DNA of 64,000 nt from Sphingobacterium pedocola (lineage in GTDB: Bacteria > Bacteroidota > Bacteroidia > Sphingobacteriales > Sphingobacteriaceae): contig NZ_MU158689.1 in the NCBI RefSeq assembly GCF_015209965.1, positions 1,683,522 through 1,747,521 of the forward strand, read 5' to 3'. Made by a program: the position numbers and the translations under genes. Shown in pieces: positions 34,992 to 44,392 of the stretch; the first letter of the stretch is position 1; the number at the start of each line of letters is the position of its first letter. The notes beneath the pieces were generated by a model, which worked only from the letters and a program-made list of their open reading frames with translations, searched no databases and had not been told where the DNA came from.

Positions 34992-35228
34992 TCATTTATT
35001 CAAAGCCACAGCCTTAGCTTTAACTTCTTCCCAAGTAGAGGCTGTGACTTCTCTGCGCTCATATTCCTCCACCCTACGATCTAACTCTGCCATAAACTGA
35101 GCGTCATCCCATGGATTATCTTTCGCAGCAATCTCTTCCTCAACCATCGTATAGATAGCTTTGACCTTTTTTTCCTCCGCAAACCGGATATAATCGTATA
35201 ATTTCTCTCTAATTACGTTGGTACGCAT
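34992..35228 (-). CDS. Antitoxin of a ParE/RelE-type module (intact copy)
   Basis: 78 aa. The start at 35228 is chosen because GGAG lies 8 nt before it; an in-frame GTG lies 9 nt upstream. The sequence MRTNVIREKLYDYIRFAEEK begins a helical protein with NPWDDAQFMAELDRRVEEYE and TASTWEEVKAKAVALNK, the design of antitoxins that wrap around RelE/ParE toxins. Its toxin partner is frameshifted, so it is an orphan. A second, truncated copy lies at 43270-43470. Confidence 0.7.
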   Translation of the reverse strand: MRTNVIREKLYDYIRFAEEKKVKAIYTMVEEEIAAKDNPWDDAQFMAELDRRVEEYERREVTASTWEEVKAKAVALNK

Positions 35229-35715
35229 GATGATCACTCCTTTTTATCTAATACACGAATATACGATTTTTGAACGTAATCCACAAATCGTGGTATGTCG
35301 GAAATGCCGACATAATTATGAGCCAATTGATAACTAAGACTGCTTCGTCATACTTCCTCGCAGTGACGAAGGATTACCTCCTGCTCGCGACGAGAACGAT
35401 AACGTCTCTTATACACATTTGAATCTAGTGATGTAATCATAGCCGCTTTCGCTTCTTTAAGACATGAAAGGCTTAGTAGATGCTGCCGTATATTTTCACC
35501 GATTCCTTTTCGGGATTCACCGAATAATTGGAGGTGCTGGTCTAATCGCCATTCCTTAATGGGGACTTCTGCCCTACTTTTGAACCATACAATACGACAT
35601 AACAACTTTTAAAACATAAAAAAAATGAAATATCCATGTAGCACAGGCTGCACAAATACCCATGAATTCTGTTTGGATATTCCATATGGCAATTAAAAAA
35701 ACAATTTATATACAT

Positions 35716-36144
35716 ATGAAAACAACTATCATCACCTCCATCGCAACAGCTCTTATCTTATTTGCTTCTTCTATGGCATTCGCTACTGAGAAAAACAGTC
35801 CTACGAAAAACATGAATGCTATGCGTACCATCGCTACGTATCTAGATGCTACCGCGTTAGGCAATGCACAATTTAACGAGCAATTATTTGCTACCGATTT
35901 CGAATACTGCAACACAGCAAGCGACAATAAATACGGCAAAAAGGCGTACACGAAATTCTTAAAAGAAAACAAAGGATTGCAGTACAACTGCAAAACGACT
36001 TACGAAATACTGGATGAAAGCGGAAACTCTTGCGTAGCGAAAGCTACAATGGAATTCCAAAATTTCACCCGTGTCGACCACATTACACTGAGCAGCACCA
36101 AAAATGGCTGGCAGGTAAGCAAAGTGGTAACGACATACCCCTAA
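35716..36144 (+). CDS. Secreted NTF2-like protein, copy A
   Basis: 142 aa. A cleavable signal peptide (MKTTIITSIATALILFASSM then AFA) precedes an NTF2-like fold: MRTIATYLDATALGNAQFNE, LFATDFEYCNTASDN, YTKFLKENKGLQYNCKTTYE, ATMEFQNFTRVDHITL and GWQVSKVVTTY. This matches small exported NTF2/lumazine-binding-like proteins of Bacteroidota, whose ligand is unknown. The start at 35716 is chosen to begin with the signal peptide. It is paralogous to the two identical proteins at 45695 and 50619, with about 20 differences. Confidence 0.8.
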   Translation: MKTTIITSIATALILFASSMAFATEKNSPTKNMNAMRTIATYLDATALGNAQFNEQLFATDFEYCNTASDNKYGKKAYTKFLKENKGLQYNCKTTYEILDESGNSCVAKATMEFQNFTRVDHITLSSTKNGWQVSKVVTTYP

Positions 36145-36169
36145 AACTGGGTATTTTTGTTTCAACTTA

Positions 36170-36189
36170 GGCCTGCAGGAGTGCAGGCC
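36170..36189 (+). terminator. Hairpin after NTF2-like gene, copy A
   Basis: GGCCTGCA / TGCAGGCC with loop GGAG, 26 nt after the stop. The T-run seen in the other copies is weakened here (ATTTGTGTTT). Confidence 0.6.
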
Positions 36190-36259
36190 ATTTGTGTTTA
36201 AATTAACCTTGCCCTTTTTATTAGTCTTAGCACTTTGCGTTTGACGTTGCGATTACCAT

Positions 36260-36298
36260 CTTTTTGAACTGTCACGGAATCCTTGACAGTTCAAAAAG
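36260..36298. repeat. Perfect 15-bp inverted repeat with 9-nt loop
   Basis: Arms CTTTTTGAACTGTCA and TGACAGTTCAAAAAG pair perfectly. There is no clean T-run on either side, though the arms themselves start with T5. It could be a structured RNA element, an operator or an element end. From 36300 to 36692 there is no intact gene; the minus strand holds a coding-like fragment (NNEICNQIVNPDLKVYFKED ... FPQDFLATLEGRAIIQEL) that I cannot assign. Confidence 0.6.
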
Positions 36299-36692
36299 GT
36301 TCTAGTCATCTTTCATTAAGATGCTTAGTGGTTAGTGCATTTTTTGCAACAACCACTCCTTTTTATAATTCACGAGCATCAAAAATATCTTTAAATGTCT
36401 TCATATACCAAGCGCCTAATACGGACGTTGAAATTATAGGGATCTTTATTCACCCCAAGAGCAGTCTACTTCGAAATCGGGAGGAATATTTACTCTCCAC
36501 TGATCAAATCATACGGACTTTGAGTTCTTGTATAATAGCCCGCCCCTCTAGGGTGGCTAAGAAATCTTGGGGGAAATTATTTTTAAAAGCGCGCAGCAAC
36601 ATTGAAAAATGCTCACTATCTTCTTTAAAGTAAACTTTAAGATCCGGATTGACTATTTGATTGCATATCTCATTATTTAAAGCAGGAAATAT

Positions 36693-37607
36693 CTATTTGT
36701 TGTCCTTGACTAACTCATTACGCACCTTCTCGACAAAATCAAGGGATACTTCAACAAAATCTGCAATAGATGCATCAGACCAATCATGTTGGACAATAAG
36801 TTTTTTTACAATCTCATAATTTTTAGTCCCCATTCCTTGTTCAATTCCTTGTTCCAATCCTTCCTTACGAGCTCTTTCTTGTTCAATGATAGCCGTTTCC
36901 CGGATTGATTCCGCGTCCCATTTACGTTTTAAACTCACATCGTACATAGCCTTTTCCTCCTTGCTTAATTTACTATATTCAGCTATACTGAATAATTTTT
37001 CAAAAATAGGCTTACGCAGATAGCGGGGTAATTTATCCATCACGGACATATTCTTCAATACATATAACCATCTATCCAAATCGTTGGACAACTCTGCTTC
37101 ACCTTTGGTAAAGTTAATCAATTCTAAGTAAATAAAACCAAGATCTTCGTAAAAAACTTCACCTGTCTCCCTGTTACACAAGCAAATATCGTGCATAAAA
37201 TCTTTAGAACCATTGCCTCCCGGAATACGAAATCCATCCATCAGTACGATAACATACACCTCGCTGATAGCATAATTCCACTGTTTTCGATTTCCTTTAG
37301 GAGCCTGATCGGCGATCAATTTACTTCCGTAATACAGCAAGCGTCTTTTGAGATTAATCTGGGAGCTACGCTGGACTTCGATTATAAATTTTTCTCCATT
37401 TGTAGCTGTACAAGTCAGGTCAAAGATTACGCCTCCTGTGTCTTCAGTGTCTCCGACATGTTCATTCCTATTGTAAACAATATCTTCGATATCTTTACGT
37501 CCAAGAAATACACCATTGAGAAAAGCTATCAATAGGTCTCTATGCGGCTCCATTCCGAATATCCGTTTAAAACCAAAATCGGTGGTTGGGTCTATATATC
37601 TATGCAT
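36693..37607 (-). CDS. Rpn family PD-(D/E)xK nuclease (recombination-promoting/transposase-like)
   Basis: 304 aa. N-terminal DPTTDFGFKRIFG signature, then the nuclease core: GGVIFDLTCTATNGEKFIIE with Asp63 and E77-V-Q79, and SKLIADQAPKGNRKQW. The charged C-terminus (QERARKEGLEQGIEQGMGTK) is typical of this family. Such proteins cut DNA and have been linked to RecA-independent transfer and to phage defence. All likely catalytic residues are present. A C-terminal scrap of a related gene lies at 26872-26980. Confidence 0.9.
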   Translation of the reverse strand: MHRYIDPTTDFGFKRIFGMEPHRDLLIAFLNGVFLGRKDIEDIVYNRNEHVGDTEDTGGVIFDLTCTATNGEKFIIEVQRSSQINLKRRLLYYGSKLIADQAPKGNRKQWNYAISEVYVIVLMDGFRIPGGNGSKDFMHDICLCNRETGEVFYEDLGFIYLELINFTKGEAELSNDLDRWLYVLKNMSVMDKLPRYLRKPIFEKLFSIAEYSKLSKEEKAMYDVSLKRKWDAESIRETAIIEQERARKEGLEQGIEQGMGTKNYEIVKKLIVQHDWSDASIADFVEVSLDFVEKVRNELVKDNK

Positions 37608-38152
37608 AAATATTTTGGATATAACTAGTTATTACTGTCAAAAGTACAAAATACCGATCATTAAAACTAATTTTTTTAGTAAAAAACTAACGATTACTGA
37701 CCGCTTTAATTGCTTACAATTTCAGCGCTATATATACTGTCTATCTATACACGATAATTATCATTATTGTACGTGGTGAGCTAAACTAAATTGTTTGCAA
37801 TAAAACCTATTAAGCGTTTCATTGTAAAATTCCCGAACAACAATTGTGAGGTATCAACGTTTAAAAAATTAGAAACTATGAATTTAATTGAGCAATTTCC
37901 AGTTTAATTAGGCAATTCTCCCCGGTGACAAAACTGCTATAGTCTACCATAGGAGGTTTATGGATCAGCACTCGGCTTTAGATTAAAAAACATCTGGCAA
38001 ATGGAAAAAATGCTGCTGGGTAAAGAAAGGTTAGCAAGTAAAAAAGTCTCTCATTTTTACTTGCGGTTGCAGTTCCGATAAATTGGTCCAAATCAAAGAT
38101 CTCACCGACAGGTCTCAAACCTTATGCTATTTCATTTGTTGATAAGTTGCTT
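37608..38152. other. Intergenic region, ~545 bp, with an R3 leader
   Basis: The only feature is the 70-bp R3 leader at 37811-37880, which ends at an ATG that opens a 9-codon frame (MNLIEQFPV) and then stops. The rest shows no gene, hairpin or clear promoter. Confidence 0.5.
37811..37880 (+). repeat. Repeat R3 (5' leader), copy 1
   Basis: It starts TAAGCGTTTCATTGTAAAAT and ends TTAGAAACTATG. It aligns along its whole length with 53868-53937, which ends at the start codon of an HD-domain gene. A shorter version (AAAAAATCAGAAACTATGAA) precedes the start of the HbpS-like gene at 43711. Confidence 0.75.
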
Positions 38153-39235
38153 ATGAAGCATTGGCCCATATACATCATACTGCTCCTCCTAATTAGTGCC
38201 TGTACGCATATACGAACGTTGTTACAGCATACCGAGCGTGGCAAATACGAGAGCAGCTTCCCAAGGAATGACAGTCTCTTTGGGCTGTGGAAGGCTTCGC
38301 ACGAGAGGGCGATGGCTGATCCCCTGCAAATCGAACTCCCTTATCTCGCTACTATACAAATCGGGCACCCTGATGCCTCTGCCATCGTATACGCCGTCTC
38401 CGTCAAACAGGGCCAACAACTGGTGGCTGAACTGAAAAGGCCTTCGGACGGGGTAGGCTTCTTATTGGAATTTTTTAACTCAAACACGACCCCGTCGAAA
38501 AAGCTGCTGGCAGAGCTATCTAGCGCATCAAGCACGGTTGAATGGTCGGCTCATGATGACGATAGTGTTCGAATCAGTCTTCAACCTTTGCTAAATGATT
38601 CGGCAGTGTACCATGTAAAGATCTACACGCAACCTGCTTATCATTTTCCGGTTATCGGTAAGGATAATGGCGCAATCCAGAGTTTTTGGGGAGCGGATCG
38701 AGATGGTGGTGCACGTCGCCACGAGGGTATAGATATCTTTGCTGCACGAGGCACTCCTGTACTGGCGGTCTCCGACGGACGGATCGACTTTGCTGGAGAA
38801 AGGGGAACCCTTGGTGGGAAACAGATATGGCTAAGCGAAAACAAACTGGGTTTCCGTGTATACTACGCTCATCTTGATAGTACGGCTGTCCACAGCGGCA
38901 GACAGGTGTTACGTGGAGATACCGTGGGATTCGTAGGCAATACGGGAAATGCCGCAGGTGGGCCTCCACATTTGCATTTCGGCGTATACGGACGCGGTGG
39001 TGCGGTAGACCCACTCAACTTCGTTAAAAAATTTGCTATTCCCACCGACTGGGAATATGACACATTACAGCCGAAAGCCTTGACAGAACGTATGCTATTA
39101 CGTGCTGGGCCCGGCACTTCTTACCCTACTCGCTTACAGCTCGACAAAGGCGAACCTGTTAAACTGTTGGCTCAAACGGGCAAATGGCTGCATGTGGTAG
39201 CCAGGGATACGATAGCGGGATTTGTGAGGAGATAG
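38153..39235 (+). CDS. M23 (LytM-like) metallopeptidase lipoprotein with SH3-like C-terminus
   Basis: 360 aa. ATG at 38153 is preferred over a TTG six bases upstream. Lipoprotein signal MKHWPIYIILLLLISAC, Cys17. The peptidase domain has zinc motifs HEGIDIF (HxxxD) and PHLHFG (HxH) with YYAHL between them. The last ~60 residues (LRAGPGTSYPTRLQLDKGEP, VKLLAQTGKWLHVV) are a bacterial SH3 domain that can bind cell wall. All zinc-binding residues are present, so it is probably an active peptidoglycan endopeptidase anchored in the envelope. Single gene. Confidence 0.9.
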   Translation: MKHWPIYIILLLLISACTHIRTLLQHTERGKYESSFPRNDSLFGLWKASHERAMADPLQIELPYLATIQIGHPDASAIVYAVSVKQGQQLVAELKRPSDGVGFLLEFFNSNTTPSKKLLAELSSASSTVEWSAHDDDSVRISLQPLLNDSAVYHVKIYTQPAYHFPVIGKDNGAIQSFWGADRDGGARRHEGIDIFAARGTPVLAVSDGRIDFAGERGTLGGKQIWLSENKLGFRVYYAHLDSTAVHSGRQVLRGDTVGFVGNTGNAAGGPPHLHFGVYGRGGAVDPLNFVKKFAIPTDWEYDTLQPKALTERMLLRAGPGTSYPTRLQLDKGEPVKLLAQTGKWLHVVARDTIAGFVRR

Positions 39236-39505
39236 TACTCCACCACATTACATCTGCCGACCTCCGGATCATAGGTATCTTGTCCCGCAATCGTACTTTC
39301 ACTCCAGTGTATACAAACTTCCCCTTGAATGCATACCTCCCCTAAGCTCATCCTGAAGTTCCTACCATTAAAAGCACCGGCAACATTTGCTCCGCGGAGT
39401 ATCCCTTACCGGAATTCGATAGATGTACGAATACCATCGTGCCACTGACATATGGCTGTCACTTGGCGGGCATAAGTTTGCATCATTAATTAAATCTTCT
39501 AAAGA
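39236..39505. other. Short intergenic region with a possible Rhs scrap
   Basis: The minus strand near 39240-39300 reads IAGQDTYDPEVGRCNVVE, which recalls the [13 protein letters not shown] motif of Rhs cores with Trp changed to Cys. There is nothing else. The match is short and may be chance. Confidence 0.25.
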
Positions 39506-40474
39506 ATGAAAATGACAAACGAAATTAATTCTATGCTTGACGCAAGCAATTTTTACCAACCTGCTCTTATTTCAGTAAACGGTGTGATACTGGAAGTATT
39601 TGAAGCGGGTAAACAAAATGCTGGAAAACCTATTGTACTCTGTCACGGCTTTCCAGAACATGCTTTTTCTTGGCGTCATCAGGTGCCTCCACTTGTTGCA
39701 GCTGGCTATCATGTCATCATTCCAAATCAGAGAGGGTATGGCAACTCATCCAGTCCGACCGAAGTAACTGATTATGACATTGAACACTTGACGGGTGACC
39801 TCGTTGCACTACTCGAGTACTTTGGATATGAAGATGCTACTTTTGTTGGTCACGATTGGGGTGCAAATGTAGTATGGAGTTTGGCACTATTGCATCCTGA
39901 ACGGGTAAATAAAATAATAAACTTGGCTTTGCCTTATCAAGAGCGTGGAGAAAGACCATGGATTGAGTTTATGGAAGCAATATTTGGAGGAGACTTCTAT
40001 TTTGTTCACTTCAATCGACAACTAGGGGTAGCTGATGCTATAATGAATGAAAACGCATACCGGTTCCTCCGTAACATATTCCGCAAAAACGTACCTCCCA
40101 TACCACCGGAACCTGGAATGCTAATGATAAATCTCGCAAGAGCAGAAAAACCACTTGGGGAACCATTAATGGAAGATAACGAACTGTCTGTATTTGTTTC
40201 TACCTTTGAGGCATCTGGGTTTACAGGAAGTATAAATTGGTATAGAAATCTTGATCGAAACTGGCACTTAATGGCGGACATAACCCCAATCATTCATCAG
40301 CCGACTCTTATGATATACGGTGAACAGGACACGATCCCAAAATCTGGAAATCTAAAAAATATCGTTCCTAATCTGGATATTATTAGTCTGGAGTGTGGTC
40401 ATTGGATTCAACAGGAAAAACCAGAGGAAACTACCCAATCGATTTTAAAATGGCTAGAACAACAAAATGTTTAA
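39506..40474 (+). CDS. Alpha/beta hydrolase of the epoxide hydrolase type
   Basis: 322 aa. Oxyanion-hole motif HGFPE (47-51), nucleophile elbow VGHDWGA with Asp117 (Asp rather than Ser, as in epoxide hydrolases and haloalkane dehalogenases), and the catalytic His in LECGHWIQQEKPEE near residue 299. The cap-domain region (~140-240) is present. No signal peptide, so cytoplasmic. The likely reaction is opening of an epoxide with water; the substrate is unknown. Single gene. Confidence 0.85.
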   Translation: MKMTNEINSMLDASNFYQPALISVNGVILEVFEAGKQNAGKPIVLCHGFPEHAFSWRHQVPPLVAAGYHVIIPNQRGYGNSSSPTEVTDYDIEHLTGDLVALLEYFGYEDATFVGHDWGANVVWSLALLHPERVNKIINLALPYQERGERPWIEFMEAIFGGDFYFVHFNRQLGVADAIMNENAYRFLRNIFRKNVPPIPPEPGMLMINLARAEKPLGEPLMEDNELSVFVSTFEASGFTGSINWYRNLDRNWHLMADITPIIHQPTLMIYGEQDTIPKSGNLKNIVPNLDIISLECGHWIQQEKPEETTQSILKWLEQQNV

Positions 40475-40562
40475 TAGGGAAATAGGTCTCTAGATGGGAG
40501 TCTTTTACGACTTTAAATGATCTCCACAGTGTAGAGACAATCACTTTAAATTCCGTTGAAAG

Positions 40563-40589
40563 CAGTTGGTCGGATATTCCGACCAACTG
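40563..40589. repeat. Palindrome related to the rhuM palindrome
   Basis: Arms CAGTTGGTCGGA / TCCGACCAACTG (12 bp) with a 3-nt centre. It differs from the palindrome inside rhuM at five of 27 positions; four of these are two compensatory arm pairs that keep base pairing. Both are followed by AAATTC. It lies 90 bp after the hydrolase gene. Confidence 0.8.
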
Positions 40590-40630
40590 AAATTCTGAAA
40601 ACCATAATATGCGGTGAGTGCTTACATAAG

Positions 40631-40926
40631 GCCGACATGATACAAAGTAAACTCTATATCAAGTAAGACAATTAACCTCGCAGGATAACTTAGCATAGGT
40701 AGATAAGACTGCTTCGTCATACTTCCTCGCAGTGACGAAGGGAATACTTCCTGCTCATGACGAGAACGATAACTTCCCTTGTACACATTTGAATTTAGTG
40801 ATGCAACGATAGCGTGATCTTTTGCGTCTTTAAGACATGAAAGGCTTAGTAGATGCTTCCGTATATTTTTCACCGATTCCTTTTCGGGATTCACCGAATA
40901 ATTGGAGGTGCTGGTCTAATCGCCAT
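40631..40926. repeat. Repeat R1, leader-only copy D
   Basis: Matches the ~290-bp leader of the other R1 copies, from the CATGATACAAAGTAAA segment through the GACTGCTTCGTCATACTTCC motif to TGGTCTAATCGCCATT. It then stops abruptly; the NTF2-like gene is absent and pectate-lyase coding sequence begins. The junction lies inside the 3' end of the lyase frame. Confidence 0.85.
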
Positions 40927-41958
40927 TGAAGCGGTTTGTTCATGAATAGACATGGCAGGCCAGGCACTATCCAGCTTAATCTTCTCTAGAGGTATATTTG
41001 TCTGGATACCACCATTCCAGTTATCACGCGTTACCGTCTCATTTCCTGCTATTTCATTGCCAGCTATATACCACTTTCCATGATCGTCATCATTTCGTTG
41101 TGAGGGGTTGGCGATACGGTAAGCTACTTCTCCAGGCTGGGTTGCGGGTCCTGGTTTATAATAGTTATTAACTATATTAAAGAATGCGATATTTAACTTA
41201 TCGTTACCGACCTGTTCTTTCTCGCCACCATAACAGCTATTGTACCCCCAATTGTAAATGACATTATTTCGGTAATCGGTATAGCCTGCGCCCGATGCCA
41301 TCCGTGGATTGCGACTGGTGTGATGGGCCAGTAGGTTGTGATGATAGGTGCTGTGGTTTGACCCCCATATACCGCCGAAGCCATGTGTACCTTTAACGTG
41401 ATTTGACGCGTACAAGCTTTCGGCAACGATACACCACTGTACCGTAATGCTATCGCAATGATAAATGGACATTGTTTCATCGATACTCCAACTGGCAGAT
41501 ACATGATCGAGTATGATGTTCTTGGTGTACCTGCTCGACACCGCATCGTAATCTATTCCGGACACGTCGCCGGGTCTTACACGAATATATCTGATTATTA
41601 CGTGATCAGCATCAATGCTCAAGGGATAGTTCTTGAGGCAGATACCATCACCTGGGGCAGTCTGTCCCGCGATGGTGATATATGGATTTTTTATCTTTAT
41701 CGGACTTTCGAGTTCAATGTTGCCAGAGACTCTGAAAACCAAGGTTCGAGGACCCTCCGCATCTACGGCCATCCGAAAACTTCCTTCACCACGGTCATTG
41801 AGGTTCGTCACTTCATAAACGGCTCCGCCTCGGCCTCCTTTCGTATATTTTCCATAACCTTCGGCTGTTGGAAATGCAAGCTGTTGAGAATGGACCGCTG
41901 AGGTAAATATAATCTGAAGCACTAGAATCGGGAGTGTTAGTAGTAATATCTTTTTCAT
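40891..41958 (-). pseudogene. Polysaccharide lyase family 1 (pectate lyase-like), 3' end replaced by repeat R1
   Basis: 355 codons open. Signal peptide MKKILLLTLPILVLQIIFTS...HSQ, then parallel beta-helix sequence typical of exported Bacteroidota pectate lyases: AFPTAEGYGKYTKGGRGGAV, NPYITIAGQTAPGDGI, DAVSSRYTKNIILDHVSASW and HHNLLAHHTSRNPRMASG. The catalytic region is present, but the last ~12 codons (MAIRPAPPIIR and the stop) come from the R1 leader. Family members are usually about 100 residues longer. It may still fold, so calling it a pseudogene is tentative. Role: cleavage of pectin backbone. Confidence 0.7.
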
Positions 41959-42036
41959 AATTTCTTGCTGTCGCTTTCGTTATATTCAGTTCGTAGATGT
42001 TTAAATAATTGATGACGTAAAGATATAAAACCGCGT

Positions 42037-42080
42037 TACGCTGTGCAACACCAAAAATTGCTGGTAGGTAAGCAAAATGA
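42037..42080. repeat. R1 scrap (3' part of the NTF2-like gene)
   Basis: TTACGCTGTGCAACACC and GGTAGGTAAGCAAA match the region encoding LCNTKNGWQVSK in the R1 genes, with several changes. It lies upstream of the pectate lyase start and is not part of an open frame. Confidence 0.65.
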
Positions 42081-42181
42081 ACAACTTATGACACAATTAA
42101 ATCATAATGGACAAGGGTAAATTTATGCTGCTCGATTTAATTTGCATTAATTTCACGCTTTTTTTTGTATGCTATGGAATT

Positions 42182-43096
42182 TTAACCATCGTAATCTCCA
42201 CAACTGGCTTTCTGAAATTTGTCAGGCTGGAAAGTGTAAAAGCTCTTCAGATCATTACCTACATAATTATTAGGAAACTTACCTTTCAATACTTTCATGT
42301 GGTAGATTTTCCCATTTTCTATTTTTTGAAAACTAAGTTCTAAATCCCGGCTTGAAACAACCATTTTATCGTCATCAACTTCTAATTTATCAACCTCAAT
42401 ATGGTATTTATTTTTTATATCTTTAAAAGGTATCTCTTTATCACAGTAATTAAAAATTATCAATTCTTTAGTATCTTTATTTAAATATATCGACGGGGAA
42501 TTACAGTTACAGATAGTTGAAAAATCCATTCCGTATTTTTTGTAAATATCAGGTTCTTGTGAATTTACAACTGATAGTCCCGTAAGCCGCATATTAAACA
42601 AAGGCATAAAATTTTGTCCAAGCGTATGGATTTTCTCTGCTGATTCGATTGCTTCTTTTAAAATAAAAGTAAAGAAATATCCATCGCGAGAGACAACTAC
42701 ATATTTGTCGTCTATCAACGTCAGTTTTTCAAATGGAAAATTGGCGTTGGTTGTAATTATTTTAATGCTATTATCATTTTTCAGATTTAAATTTTCTTTT
42801 ATACAATTCCATTTCTCCGGTTCAAAAGCTGAAAATGCGTCAGACTTTATTCCATTCCTTTTATCAATTTTTATAACTTTATCAGCATATAAATCATCTG
42901 CCTCTTGCTGTGAAAAATATCCTATTTCACTATTACAAAATCCGAAACTTTTATAAAATCCAAAGCTGTTGTGCCGGTTTTCGACTGTGTTAGTATGCTC
43001 GGGCTTCTTTCCGTGAGATGGCCTGGTACTTTGTTGGCATGAAAGCGACAGAAATACCAATAAAGAAATTGAAAAGTACTTAATTTGTTGACTCAT
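42182..43096 (-). CDS. Hypothetical lipoprotein
   Basis: 304 aa. Lipoprotein signal MSQQIKYFSISLLVFLSLSC, Cys20, then QQSTRPSHGKKPEHTN. The body is not recognised. It includes ADDLYADKVIKIDKRNGIKS, KLTLIDDKYVVVSRDGYFFT and CNCNSPSIYLNKDTKELIIF with several Cys. The DNA is AT-rich relative to neighbours, a sign of acquisition. Function unknown; predicted periplasmic or surface-anchored. Confidence 0.65.
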   Translation of the reverse strand: MSQQIKYFSISLLVFLSLSCQQSTRPSHGKKPEHTNTVENRHNSFGFYKSFGFCNSEIGYFSQQEADDLYADKVIKIDKRNGIKSDAFSAFEPEKWNCIKENLNLKNDNSIKIITTNANFPFEKLTLIDDKYVVVSRDGYFFTFILKEAIESAEKIHTLGQNFMPLFNMRLTGLSVVNSQEPDIYKKYGMDFSTICNCNSPSIYLNKDTKELIIFNYCDKEIPFKDIKNKYHIEVDKLEVDDDKMVVSSRDLELSFQKIENGKIYHMKVLKGKFPNNYVGNDLKSFYTFQPDKFQKASCGDYDG

Positions 43097-43192
43097 AAAT
43101 ATTACTTTTAATTCAACTTCCTTTTCTAAATATCACAACTCTTGGAAAAAGAAAATCGAGCTGAAGGAAATCAGGAATAAAACTACAAAAGT

Positions 43193-43256
43193 TTAGCCAA
43201 TTTCATCCGTGTAGACCACATTACGCTGAACAACACCAAAAATGGCTGGCAGGCCT
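43193..43256. repeat. R1 scrap fused to a toxin-antitoxin copy
   Basis: CGTGTAGACCACATTACGCT and CACCAAAAATGGCTGGCAG match the R1 genes (encoding RVDHITL and TKNGWQ). It joins directly to the 3' end of a truncated antitoxin copy; the junction is at ...GGCAG/GCCTCAGC. Confidence 0.75.
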
Positions 43257-43269
43257 CAGCTTTAACTTC

Positions 43270-43470
43270 TTACCAAATAGAAGCTGTGACTTCTCCGCGC
43301 TCATATTCCTCCACCGTACGATCTAACCCTGCCATAAACTGAGCGTCATCCCATGGATTATCTTTCGTAGCAATCTCTTCCTCAACCATCGTATAGATAG
43401 CTTTGACCTCTTTTTTCTCCGCAAACCGGATATAATCGTATAATTTCTCTCTAATTACGTTGGTCCGCAT
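43270..43470 (-). pseudogene. Truncated second copy of the ParE/RelE antitoxin
   Basis: It reads MRTNVIREKLYDYIRFAEKK, NPWDDAQFMAGLDRTVEEYE and then TASIW before a stop. It is nearly identical to the antitoxin at 34992-35228 but lacks the last 13 residues, and no toxin gene follows. The shared sequence extends past the start into CCACAAATCGTGGTATG (near 43525 and 35280), so a ~290-bp block was duplicated. Confidence 0.75.
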
Positions 43471-43710
43471 GATGATCACTCCTTATTTATTTAATACAGG
43501 AACATATGATTTTTTGAACTTAATCCACAAATCGTGGTATGTAGGAAATGCCGACATCTACTGCATTAGCTTGAGCTTGACAATAATTCTATTGTAAATC
43601 TAGTAGAGTTTTAAAACAATTTACATTCCACTTATGTTAACGTAAGTAAGCCACCGTATTAAATATGCTCGCTGTGAGCTATTTAATTATCATGTAAAAA
43701 ATCAGAAACT

Positions 43711-44109
43711 ATGAATATCACATTAGATCAGGCAGAGAAAATAATTACTTCTGCTAAAGAAAGAGCTGCATCAATTGATACAAAAATGAACATTGCAGTA
43801 GTAGACGCTGGAGCTAATCTACTAGCCTTCGCGCGTATGGATGGCGCGTGGTTAGGCTCGTTGGACATCTCGATTAAAAAAGCAAAAACAGCGCGTTTCT
43901 TTGATATGGACACGGGTGCGATTGGAGAATTATCCCAACCGGGCGGTTCGTTATACAATATTGAGCATTCAAATCGCGGACTGATTACTTTTCCCGGAGG
44001 CATTCCGGTCAAAAATTCATCCGGAGAAATAATAGGAGCAATTGGGGTGAGTGGAAGCTCTGTCGAAAATGACCATGATGTTGCCACTGCAGGTGCAAAT
44101 GCACTTTAA
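43711..44109 (+). CDS. GlcG/HbpS family heme-binding-like protein
   Basis: 132 aa. The family pattern is complete: [74 protein letters not shown] and [19 protein letters not shown]. No signal peptide, so cytoplasmic. Relatives bind haem or small organic ligands; function is often unknown. It is preceded by AAAAAATCAGAAACTATG, a shortened R3 leader, and ends at the hairpin 44186-44214. Confidence 0.9.
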   Translation: MNITLDQAEKIITSAKERAASIDTKMNIAVVDAGANLLAFARMDGAWLGSLDISIKKAKTARFFDMDTGAIGELSQPGGSLYNIEHSNRGLITFPGGIPVKNSSGEIIGAIGVSGSSVENDHDVATAGANAL

Positions 44110-44185
44110 GCGATTGACTTTCTTAAACTTAAGATGCACTTGGATTGTATTTGCTTGATGTGAATGCACCGTAAATTTAAAAATT

Positions 44186-44220
44186 GTGGTGTGTTGGTAA
44201 TTCCGACACACCACTTTTTT
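44186..44220 (+). terminator. Terminator after the HbpS-like gene
   Basis: GTGGTGTGT / ACACACCAC arms with further pairs toward a TAATT centre, followed directly by TTTTTT. The centre (GGTAATTCCGAC) resembles the GTCGGAAATTCCGAC core of the palindromes at 19955 and 40563. Confidence 0.7.
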
Positions 44221-44392
44221 AGGATGCCTTGCCATTAACTAATGTTAGCCCTATTATAAAATCAGTAACCTGACTAATAATTGCACAAATTGATTTGTCT
44301 TAAAGCAACTAGCCTTTCAAGAAATTATTTCAGTCATCGTCAACAAGATTAATGTCGGCAATATATCATCCAATAGGATCACTAACGTAGTT

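Larger units (their letters stand above)
35335..36190. repeat. Repeat R1, copy A (leader plus NTF2-like gene plus hairpin)
   Basis: The unit starts with the motif GACTGCTTCGTCATACTTCC, a version of a short dispersed element seen in many genomes. It continues with a ~280-bp leader, the NTF2-like gene and the GGCCTGCA/TGCAGGCC hairpin. It is the most diverged of three full copies (others at 45318-46175 and 50241-51100). Confidence 0.85.

Noticed and set aside
35348-35605. A minus-strand open frame inside the R1 leader (…SLSCLKEAKAAMITSLDSNV…)
   Set aside because: The other R1 leaders read this DNA in different frames because of single-base gaps, so a protein frame is not conserved; the leader is better seen as a non-coding repeat.
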